From: JASGTU01 sp963821815 | GTDB lineage: Bacteria; Chloroflexota; Anaerolineae; Caldilineales; Caldilineaceae | Reading direction: 5' to 3' | Length of the DNA: 64,000 nt | NCBI GenBank assembly: GCA_963821815.1 | Contig: CAWGFG010000002.1 | Span: 124,001 to 188,000 of the forward strand | In this document: positions 44,479-51,881 of the stretch, piece after piece | How the letters are laid out: every line of letters begins with the position of its first letter | Numbering within the stretch: the stretch's first letter is position 1 | The notes under the pieces: model-generated | The model's input: the letters and a program-made list of their open reading frames with translations, nothing else | The model's database searches: none | Told to the model about the DNA's origin: nothing | Position numbers and translations under genes: made by a program

Positions 44479-46182
44479 ATGGGTCTAGTCGATACAGCAA
44501 GTATCGGACAACGCAAACAGATCTGGGAACAGAACCACTTGGAGCCGGTGGTCAGTCGCTTCCATGAACGCAGAGAGCGGTTCACAACCAGCAGCGACGA
44601 TATCGAAGTCTCCACGCTGTATGTGCCCGACGATGCGGGAGCGGAGCTAAGCCCCGCCGGAGAGGCTAACTATGCGGAGAATCTTGGCTTTCCAGGTGAA
44701 TACCCGTTCACACGCGGCGTGCAGCCCAATATGTACCGCGGGCGCCTGTGGACCATGCGCCAGTACGCCGGATTCGGTACTGCGGCGGAGAGCAATGCCC
44801 GCTATAAGTACCTCATCGCGCAGGGGCAAACCGGGCTTTCTGTAGCGTTCGACCTGCCTACGCAGATCGGCTACGACGCCGATCATGATTTTGCCGAAGG
44901 CGAGGTAGGCAAAGTCGGCGTCTCCATCAGCAGCCTGCACGATATGGAAACGCTGCTGGACGGGATCGACCTGGGTAAAGTTAGCATCAGTATGACCATC
45001 AACGCGCCGGCTGCGATTCTATTGGCCATGGTGGTGGCTGTGGCGCGCAAGCAAGGCGTGGAGCCCAAGGAATTGCGCGGCACGATTCAGAATGACATCC
45101 TAAAAGAGTACATTGCTCGCGGCACCTATATCTTCCCGCCGGCGCCGTCCATGCGGCTCATCACGGACGTGTTTGGCTACTGCGCAGCGGAAACGCCGAA
45201 GTGGAACACGATCTCCATCAGCGGCTATCACATTCGCGAGGCGGGCAGCACAGCCGTGCAAGAAGTGGCGTTCACGCTGGCGAACGGCATCGAGTACGTG
45301 CAACAGGCCATTAACTCGGGCCTGGACGTGGATGAGTTTGGCGGGCAACTGAGCTTCTTTTTTAATGCCCACAACAATCTACTGGAAGAGGTGGCCAAAT
45401 TTCGGGCTGCCAGACGCATGTGGGCGCGTATTATGCGCGACCGTTTTACTGCAAAGAAGGCGGCATCGTTGCGGTTGCGTTTCCACACGCAAACAGGCGG
45501 CAGCACGTTGACCGCACAGCAGGCGGACAACAACATTGTGCGTGTGACGCTGCAGGCGCTTTCAGCCGTACTCGGCGGCACTCAGAGCTTGCACACAAAT
45601 GGCCGCGACGAGGCGCTCGCCTTGCCCACAGAGGACTCCGTACAGATTGCGCTGCGTACGCAGCAGATCATCGCCTATGAGAGCGGCGTGCCCGACACCG
45701 TTGACCCGCTGGGCGGTTCCTACTACATCGAGTGGCTGACCGACGAGATCGAGAAGCAGGCCAATGCATACATTGCCCGCATCGACGAGTTCGGCGGCGC
45801 GCTACGTGCCGTTGAAGAAGGGTACGTACAGCGCGAGATACAGGAATCCGCCTATCGCACGCAGCGCGAGATCGAGGCTGGCGAGCAGGTTGTGGTCGGC
45901 GTCAATCGCTTCCAGACGGACGAGCGCTTCGAAGGCGAGTTGCTGCGCGTTAACGAGAACGTTCGCACCGAACAGATGCAGAAGCTGGCTGCCTTGCGTG
46001 CCGAGCGGGACAATGAGCAGGTGTATCAGTCGTTGGCTGCCATCGATACGGCTGCTCGAAAGCCGGACGCGCCGCTCATGCCGTTGCTGGTGGACGCCGT
46101 CTCAAACTATGCGACCCTGGGTGAAATCTGTGACACGCTGCGCCGCGTCTTTGGCGAATACTCACCAGATAGTTGGGTATAG
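44479..46182 (+). CDS. Methylmalonyl-CoA mutase, large (substrate-binding) subunit
   Basis: A 567-residue acyl-CoA mutase catalytic domain, with MYRGRLWTMRQYAGFGTAAE, GLSVAFDLPTQIGYDADH and FNAHNNLLEEVAKFRAARRMW all present. It rearranges methylmalonyl-CoA and succinyl-CoA. It ends after the barrel; the B12-binding domain (DxHxxG) is absent, so a separate small subunit must exist elsewhere. Residues fit methylmalonyl-CoA rather than isobutyryl-CoA mutase, but this is not certain. The epimerase gene follows by two bases, which supports propionate or methylmalonyl-CoA metabolism. Confidence 0.92.
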   Translation: MGLVDTASIGQRKQIWEQNHLEPVVSRFHERRERFTTSSDDIEVSTLYVPDDAGAELSPAGEANYAENLGFPGEYPFTRGVQPNMYRGRLWTMRQYAGFGTAAESNARYKYLIAQGQTGLSVAFDLPTQIGYDADHDFAEGEVGKVGVSISSLHDMETLLDGIDLGKVSISMTINAPAAILLAMVVAVARKQGVEPKELRGTIQNDILKEYIARGTYIFPPAPSMRLITDVFGYCAAETPKWNTISISGYHIREAGSTAVQEVAFTLANGIEYVQQAINSGLDVDEFGGQLSFFFNAHNNLLEEVAKFRAARRMWARIMRDRFTAKKAASLRLRFHTQTGGSTLTAQQADNNIVRVTLQALSAVLGGTQSLHTNGRDEALALPTEDSVQIALRTQQIIAYESGVPDTVDPLGGSYYIEWLTDEIEKQANAYIARIDEFGGALRAVEEGYVQREIQESAYRTQREIEAGEQVVVGVNRFQTDERFEGELLRVNENVRTEQMQKLAALRAERDNEQVYQSLAAIDTAARKPDAPLMPLLVDAVSNYATLGEICDTLRRVFGEYSPDSWV

Positions 46183-46184
46183 GA

Positions 46185-46586
46185 ATGGAAATTAATCGGT
46201 TAGACCACGTGGGCATCGTCGTCCAGTCTCTTGATGCGAGCCTGAAGACCTACTGTGACGGCTTGGGTTTTACGCTGCTCCATCGCATCGAAATCCCGGA
46301 ACAGAAAGTGGAAGCCGCGTTTTTGGATACCGGCAACAGTACGATTGAGCTGATTGCGCCTACCGACGAGGAAAGCGGCACGGCTCGCTTCCTGCAAAAG
46401 CGCGGCGAGGGGACGCATCACGTCTGCTACGAAGTGGACGATATTGTGGATGCGCTGGCGAAACTCAAAGCGCAAGGTGTAGACTGTATTGATGAGATGC
46501 CGCGGCGGGGAGTGCACGGGCTGGTCGCGTTTGTCCATCCCAAGGCGACGCATGGAATGATGATTGAGTTGCTACAAAAAGAGTAG
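46185..46586 (+). CDS. mce: Methylmalonyl-CoA epimerase
   Basis: A 133-residue glyoxalase-fold enzyme interconverting the (R) and (S) forms of methylmalonyl-CoA. The core pattern LDHVGIVVQSLDASLKTYCD, the metal Glu in IELIAPTDEES, GTHHVCYEVDDI and the final Glu in HGMMIELLQ give the four metal ligands. The ATG at 46185 lies two bases after the mutase stop; a TTG at 46173 overlaps the mutase gene. The pair is an operon. Confidence 0.93.
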   Translation: MEINRLDHVGIVVQSLDASLKTYCDGLGFTLLHRIEIPEQKVEAAFLDTGNSTIELIAPTDEESGTARFLQKRGEGTHHVCYEVDDIVDALAKLKAQGVDCIDEMPRRGVHGLVAFVHPKATHGMMIELLQKE

Positions 46587-46603
46587 CCGGTCGAGAAGAG
46601 CGT

Positions 46604-47290
46604 GTGACGAGACAGCTAACATTTCATAAAGAGAGCTATCGCTACGACTTTCGACCGCCGCAGTGGCGCCCGCGCGCCCAACTCAACACACAGATTGGCA
46701 CATTGTTATTTGTGACACTTCTTTGGCTAGCAGCGACTGGCACGCTGATTGGCTACCTGTTTGCCCAGGATCGGCGTCTTACGGTCGTCGTGCTAGCGCT
46801 TAGCAGCTTACTTATTCTTGCCGGTGCGCTGGTTATCTCCGCATGGAGACGCCTTGTTGTGCGTTGGGTGCGCCGCTATCGCCATCCATCCTGGCCTGCG
46901 CTCAGTCGCAATGCGCTCTATCGCCTGACACCATCCGAATTCGAGGAATATGTGGCGGAACGGCTCTTTGCTCGTCACGGTTACGCTGTGGAAAACACAC
47001 AGGAGAGCCACGACGGTGGCGTGGATATACTCGTTCAAGACGCCAGCGGTCGACGGGCTATTGTGCAATGCAAGCGTTACCGCGGCACCGTGGGCACACC
47101 TGCCGTGCGCGACCTGTATGGCACGGTGCTACACAACCAAGCCGACATGGGTTATCTGGTCGCTACCGGCAAAATCAGCAGCGCCGCCCGTGGCTGGGTT
47201 GCGGGCAAACCTATCGTCCTCATTGACGGTGACCGACTCATGCGCCTTTCACGTGCAGAGCCTGAGCCGCCCTCCAACGCTTCACACTAA
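46604..47290 (+). CDS. Membrane-anchored Mrr-type restriction endonuclease-like protein
   Basis: A 228-residue protein with two membrane segments (about 32-53 and 59-81) followed by a basic stretch and an Mrr_cat nuclease domain (about 108-215). The PD-(D/E)xK core is visible: Asp141 in HDGGVDILV and Gln155-x-Lys157 in IVQCKRY, with an upstream Glu in TPSEFEEYVAERLF. Mrr proteins cut modified DNA, but membrane-bound versions have unclear roles. It has a GTG start, 17 bases after mce, and a GDPD gene 15 bases downstream, so it belongs to the same transcription unit. No methylase is nearby. Confidence 0.85.
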   Translation: MTRQLTFHKESYRYDFRPPQWRPRAQLNTQIGTLLFVTLLWLAATGTLIGYLFAQDRRLTVVVLALSSLLILAGALVISAWRRLVVRWVRRYRHPSWPALSRNALYRLTPSEFEEYVAERLFARHGYAVENTQESHDGGVDILVQDASGRRAIVQCKRYRGTVGTPAVRDLYGTVLHNQADMGYLVATGKISSAARGWVAGKPIVLIDGDRLMRLSRAEPEPPSNASH

Positions 47291-47305
47291 AACAAGGAAT
47301 AGAAC

Positions 47306-48037
47306 ATGGCGCAGATCTTTGCACATCGGGGCGCAGTAAAAGTCGCTCCGGAAAATACCCTGCCCGCATTTGAGAAGGCGCTTGAGATGGGCGTCGACGG
47401 TATTGAGCTGGATGTACAAACCAGCGCCGATGGCGTGCCAGTTGTCATGCATGACTTCACAGTGGAGCGTACGACAGGCGGGTCGGGCGCGGTGGCGGAG
47501 CTGACGCATGAGCAGCTGCAGAAGCTGGACGCCCGCGGTGAGTTCGGCTACGTGCACCTTTGGACTCGCATACCTACATTGATGGCGGTGTTCGATCTGG
47601 TAGGCGACCGTTGCACCATCAATATCGAGATCAAGAGCAAAGATCTGGAAGGCGGCGATGTAGTCAACTGCGTGGCAGACCTGGTTCGCGCACGAGATCT
47701 CTATGACCAGGTAATCATCTCTTCGTTCAATCCTGTGTCGCTAATAAAGATGCGATATATTGATCCTGAGATCAAACTCGGACTCCTCTTCGCGCAGCCT
47801 GTCCCTGCACATCTCTGGCGGGCGTGGATGAGCCCCGTTATGGCTCCACAGGCGCTTCATCCGATTTACGGACTCGTCGACGAGGTGTACATGAAGTTGG
47901 CAGGCGAACTGAGCAAAAGTGTCAATACGTGGACGGTAAATGATGTTGCTGAGGCGCGCCGGTTGGATGAGTTGGGTGTGGATGCGATCATTACCGATGT
48001 GCCCGACGTCATCGCGGCCGCGTTGAAAGGCGGGTAG
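47306..48037 (+). CDS. Glycerophosphodiester phosphodiesterase (second copy)
   Basis: A 243-residue GDPD enzyme. HRGA at 7-10, PENT at 15-18, IELDVQ with its Glu and Asp, and VMHDFTVERTTGG with the catalytic His are intact; the C-terminal NTWTVND segment is typical. No signal peptide is present. It resembles UgpQ-type enzymes more closely than the paralog at 134-877. It lies 15 bases after the Mrr-like gene and eight before mevalonate kinase. Confidence 0.92.
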   Translation: MAQIFAHRGAVKVAPENTLPAFEKALEMGVDGIELDVQTSADGVPVVMHDFTVERTTGGSGAVAELTHEQLQKLDARGEFGYVHLWTRIPTLMAVFDLVGDRCTINIEIKSKDLEGGDVVNCVADLVRARDLYDQVIISSFNPVSLIKMRYIDPEIKLGLLFAQPVPAHLWRAWMSPVMAPQALHPIYGLVDEVYMKLAGELSKSVNTWTVNDVAEARRLDELGVDAIITDVPDVIAAALKGG

Positions 48038-48045
48038 GCAGTTAT

Positions 48046-48978
48046 ATGAGCGCGGTTGGCAAGGCTCCAGGTAAAGTCATTTTGGTCGGAGAGCACGCCG
48101 TGGTCTACGGTCGACCGGCTATTGCCGTGCCCGTATGGGACGTGCAGGCGACGGCGCGCATCGAAGACGGCGCTCCCGGTGTAGGCTGCACCATCATCGC
48201 ATCTGATATTGATACGACAATTCGGTACGGCGAGGCATCCGACGACGAACCTCTTGCGATGGCAGTTCGCCTGGCATTGGAAGAAGCTGGGCAGCCAGCT
48301 AACCCTGATTGGGTGGTCCACGTCACCAGCCAGATACCGATTGCCAGCGGCTTGGGAAGTGGTGCGGCTGTATGTGCCGCAATAGTCCGTGCTGTATTCG
48401 CCATGGCTGGACGCCAGATTGAGGCGGACCAGGTGAGTCGCATCGTCTATGCCAGCGAAGAGTTGCACCATGGTACGCCAAGCGGCATCGACAATACAGT
48501 TGTATCGTATGGGCAGCCGGTTTGGTTTCGACGCGGTGAAGCGCCTGCCGTCTTCGACGTGGGCAAGCCGTTCCTATTAGCCATCGCAGACAGCGGCGTA
48601 TCGAGCCCTACCCGTCACACCGTAGCAAGCGTGGGCGAACGCTGGCAGAGCGACCCTGCCCGCTATGAAGCTATCTTCGATGCCATCGGCGACGTGGTCG
48701 CAGAGGCGTACAAGGCCATACTGGAAGGAAAGCCGTCGACGCTCGGTCCGCTGTTCGTACGCAACCAAGCGCTGTTGTCGAGCCTTGGCGTCAGCACACA
48801 GCAGCTTGATGTGCTGGTGAACGCTGCCATGATTGCGGGAGCTGCTGGCGCCAAGCTTAGCGGCGGAGGTGGAGGCGGCAACATCATCGCGCTGGTGGAT
48901 CAGGACACGGCTACAATTGTGCGTGAGGCGCTTCTGAACGCCGGTGCGAAGAATGTTTTGATAACAAAGGTCGGATAG
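48046..48978 (+). CDS. Mevalonate kinase (GHMP family)
   Basis: A 310-residue GHMP kinase. The N-terminal KAPGKVILVGEHAVVYGRPA motif is characteristic of mevalonate kinases, motif 2 reads PIASGLGSGAAVCAA (ATP loop) and motif 3 is AGAAGAKLSGGGGGGNII. It phosphorylates mevalonate for isoprenoid synthesis by the mevalonate route, which is rare in bacteria but found in some Chloroflexota. No other mevalonate-pathway gene is in the window; uppS at 22.3 kb would use the product. Other small-molecule GHMP kinases are less likely. Confidence 0.88.
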   Translation: MSAVGKAPGKVILVGEHAVVYGRPAIAVPVWDVQATARIEDGAPGVGCTIIASDIDTTIRYGEASDDEPLAMAVRLALEEAGQPANPDWVVHVTSQIPIASGLGSGAAVCAAIVRAVFAMAGRQIEADQVSRIVYASEELHHGTPSGIDNTVVSYGQPVWFRRGEAPAVFDVGKPFLLAIADSGVSSPTRHTVASVGERWQSDPARYEAIFDAIGDVVAEAYKAILEGKPSTLGPLFVRNQALLSSLGVSTQQLDVLVNAAMIAGAAGAKLSGGGGGGNIIALVDQDTATIVREALLNAGAKNVLITKVG

Positions 48979-49300
48979 GTTGTAATTGCAACCGAAAAAG
49001 TCAACTGAAATGTAGACGAACTCCAAGCAGATTAGGTGTGTACCATATATTATGACTAATCCACTATTTCCGGTCCCTTATTCCGGTGCAACAACAGAAT
49101 CACGAGTGCAACAGCTGATCAGGCTATCTACCTTGTGCTAAAGAGTGCATGCCAGCTCGTTTACCCTTGGTTGTGTCGCATGAGTTCGTTACGTATAATG
49201 GTACAAATGACGCCCTATAGTGCTGGCGATACATGCAGCGTACTCCAAATTCAGCGGTGGTAGCTTTCACCCGTCAGGACAAACAGAAAAGCGAATTGCA
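48979..49300. other. Intergenic region upstream of the epimerase gene
   Basis: No long gene is seen. It carries the promoter at 49171-49199 and, right after it, a possible leaderless 18-codon frame at 49207-49263. Confidence 0.55.
49171..49199 (+). promoter_or_regulatory. Promoter upstream of the NAD-dependent epimerase gene
   Basis: TTGTGT (49171-49176) and a perfect TATAAT (49194-49199) are 17 bases apart. Transcription would begin near 49206. Confidence 0.72.
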
Positions 49301-50257
49301 ATGACTGATTTAAATCAAGAGAGATCGTACGTCATTCTAGGTAGCGGGCAGCTGGGATTAGCCATCATGGATTCGTTAGCTGCCGCAGACGAAAATATCT
49401 TACTGGTCAACCGCAGCGGCAGCATTGCGGAAGTGCTGCCGAATGGCGTATCGGTTCGTCAGGCCGACCTGACCGAACCTGACAGTGTTGAGTCTGTTGT
49501 GCAGGGCGCAGAAGTTGCTTTCATGTGCGCAGCGCCACCATACACTGACTGGCCTGGAAAATTCCCGCAGTTGATTAACTCCGTGGTGGAAGGAGTAAGT
49601 CGAACAGGCGCAAAGCTCGTCTTTGGCGATAACCTCTATATGTACGGTCCTTCGAGTGGCAAGCCTCTACACGAGAACTTGCCCTATGCGGCTATCGGCA
49701 GCAAAGGAAAGACCCGCGCTCAGGTGGCGAACACACTATTGGACGCGCACAAATCCGGGAAGTTGCAAGTCACAATCGGCCGCGGGTCCGACTTCTTCGG
49801 TCCCCGTGTCACAGGTTCGGCCCTCGGAAGTCGTGTATTCGGCGCGGCGCTGGAAGGCAAGACCGTCGATGTTCTGGGAGACATCGACCTACCTCATACG
49901 TATACCTACATCCGCGACTTTGCCGATTCGCTGATCACGCTTGCCACTCACGAGCAAGCTTATGGCGAGGCTTGGCACGTCCCTAATGCGCCGACCATGA
50001 CCACGCAACAATGGTTGGACATAATTGCAAAACAGGTTGGACAACCGCTAAAGATACGCAGTACTGGAGCGTTTATGGTACGAATACTTGGCTTGTTCAA
50101 TCCGGCGATTCGGGAATCGAGAGAGATGATGTACGAGTTTAGTGAGCCGTTTGTCGTGGACGACACCAAGTTCAGAAATGCATTCGGTGGAACGCCAACG
50201 GATCCCACTGTTGCGATTCAAGAGACGCTAGACTGGTATCGGCGGCAAGAAACGTAA
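49301..50257 (+). CDS. NAD-dependent epimerase/dehydratase-like protein
   Basis: A 318-residue Rossmann-fold protein of the extended short-chain dehydrogenase type. The nucleotide loop is ILGSGQLGLAIMDSL (about residues 12-26), and FGDNLYMYGP contains a tyrosine in the usual YxxxK area, although the Lys position is unclear. It may reduce or epimerise a sugar nucleotide or similar compound, or act as an atypical NmrA-like protein. I chose the ATG at 49301; a GTG at 49220 is in frame and also downstream of the promoter. It stands alone. Confidence 0.8.
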   Translation: MTDLNQERSYVILGSGQLGLAIMDSLAAADENILLVNRSGSIAEVLPNGVSVRQADLTEPDSVESVVQGAEVAFMCAAPPYTDWPGKFPQLINSVVEGVSRTGAKLVFGDNLYMYGPSSGKPLHENLPYAAIGSKGKTRAQVANTLLDAHKSGKLQVTIGRGSDFFGPRVTGSALGSRVFGAALEGKTVDVLGDIDLPHTYTYIRDFADSLITLATHEQAYGEAWHVPNAPTMTTQQWLDIIAKQVGQPLKIRSTGAFMVRILGLFNPAIRESREMMYEFSEPFVVDDTKFRNAFGGTPTDPTVAIQETLDWYRRQET

Positions 50258-50636
50258 AGCACAAGGCAATTGCTTGTCAGGCTATATGGGTAAGCCAAGA
50301 GTCTACCCACTAACCCGAAGTGACTATCCAGATACGCAGGGTCGCATCCATAATGGCATAGTCATCGTTACAATATTCTGCCTGAACCTCACGCAGACCC
50401 GTCATCCGGCTATCTCTTTACTGCTCGATGTCTATATTAGCCTACTCGTTTACTATCTGTTCAGATGGCCTCAGTTAGCTGCATAGCGGGTCAACCGCAA
50501 CGTTCGAATTCCCTGCAGATTGATGGATAAAAGGCTCACCGCAGTAGATGAGTCCATGTCTATGTTTTTTCTATCTGCATTGTGACTCCTCAGTGACCGC
50601 TAAGCAGTCCACAATTCGCCAACTGCCAATGCATAG
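50258..50636. other. Intergenic region between convergent genes
   Basis: No gene is seen in these 379 bases, which separate the epimerase gene from nagA. A small 70-codon frame at 50274-50486 has no plausible start signal. I found no clear terminator for either side. Confidence 0.5.
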
Positions 50637-51842
50637 TCATTGCCCCATCCTCGACGCATCCCGCAGGTACACAACTTTCCCGTTTACGAGGGTCGCTACG
50701 ACCGAGAGATCGCGGTCCAGAATGGTCAAATCGGCCCAATAACCGGGCACGATGCTGCCAAGCCGATCAGCCACGCCGATGGACGTAGCCGGCGTTCGGC
50801 TAGCGGCGACCCACGCTTCTCCGATGGACAAGCCCGTTGCCCTCATGAAGTTCGCCAGACTCGTTTCCAGCGTCAAGATGCTGCCGGCGAGCGTGCCATC
50901 CGCCAGCCGGCAACTCCCGTCCCGCACGGTCACCTGATGACCGCCAAGGTCATAGACGCCTTCCTGCATGCCGGTGGCGCGCATGCCATCGGTAATCAGT
51001 ACGGTTCGCTCGACGGATTTGCAACGCTTCAGGATGTCCATGGCCGCGGGATGTACATGGATGTTGTCTGCGATGAGCTGCGCATATACACGGTCATCCG
51101 TGAGCACAGCGCCCAGCGTACCAGGTCGGCGATGGTGCAGTGGTGACATGGCATTGTAGGTATGCGTCGCCTGTGTAATGCCGGCTGCCACGCCTGCCTC
51201 GAATTCCTCGTAGGTGGCGTTTGTGTGTCCGGCGACGGAGCTGATTTGCCGGGCAACGGCCTCTCGTATTAGCTCGTGCGCGCCCGGCGTCTCCGGCGCA
51301 AGCGTGATCATGCGCACAGGACCGGCGTCAGCCAGTTCCACGAACTCAGCCATGTTTGGCTCTCGAATGCTGGCAGGACTCTGTGCGCCGGGATAGGCAG
51401 GACTAATGAACGGACCTTCAAGATGCACGCCAAGGATTCGGGCGCCGCTAGCGGGTAATGGATCGCATTTTGCCACAGCGCGCACAGCTTCAACGATGTC
51501 CGCATGCGGCGCGGTCATGGTTGTAGCCAGAAAGCCGGTGACGCCGTGCTGGCCGAAGAACCTCGCCATGGCGTACAACCCCTCCACATCGGCGTCCATG
51601 GTATCGACGCCTACAGCGCCATGTACATGTACATCGACCAGACCGGGTAACACGAAGCAGTCGCTGGCGTCTAGTACCATTGCATCATCGTGTGCTAAGT
51701 TCGGAGCGACAGATGCAATCAAACCGTCGCGAACTACTACATCGGAACCGACAAAGCCGGCTTCGACTGTACCAGCGGTGTCAACCGTTGCGAACTCCTG
51801 AGGTATTCTGCCGTTTCGAATGTGGAGGGCGCGTTCGTTCAT
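50637..51842 (-). CDS. nagA: N-acetylglucosamine-6-phosphate deacetylase
   Basis: A 401-residue amidohydrolase-fold enzyme that converts GlcNAc-6-phosphate to glucosamine-6-phosphate for amino-sugar and cell-wall recycling. Metal and catalytic residues are seen: VDVHVHG, the Glu of GVHLEGPFISP, His in SVAGHTNATYEE, His in QATHTYNAMSPLHHR and the catalytic Asp in VLITDGMRATG. Length is normal. It follows glgB by 39 bases and is the last gene of the minus-strand run starting at the glycosyltransferase. Confidence 0.94.
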   Translation of the reverse strand: MNERALHIRNGRIPQEFATVDTAGTVEAGFVGSDVVVRDGLIASVAPNLAHDDAMVLDASDCFVLPGLVDVHVHGAVGVDTMDADVEGLYAMARFFGQHGVTGFLATTMTAPHADIVEAVRAVAKCDPLPASGARILGVHLEGPFISPAYPGAQSPASIREPNMAEFVELADAGPVRMITLAPETPGAHELIREAVARQISSVAGHTNATYEEFEAGVAAGITQATHTYNAMSPLHHRRPGTLGAVLTDDRVYAQLIADNIHVHPAAMDILKRCKSVERTVLITDGMRATGMQEGVYDLGGHQVTVRDGSCRLADGTLAGSILTLETSLANFMRATGLSIGEAWVAASRTPATSIGVADRLGSIVPGYWADLTILDRDLSVVATLVNGKVVYLRDASRMGQ

Positions 51843-51881
51843 CGTTCAGTCGACTCGCAATCTTGTTCCAATGCGATGTTC

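Noticed and set aside
50274..50486. 70-codon frame in the gap before nagA
   Set aside because: No ribosome site, and the composition looks like random translation with a chance hydrophobic end.
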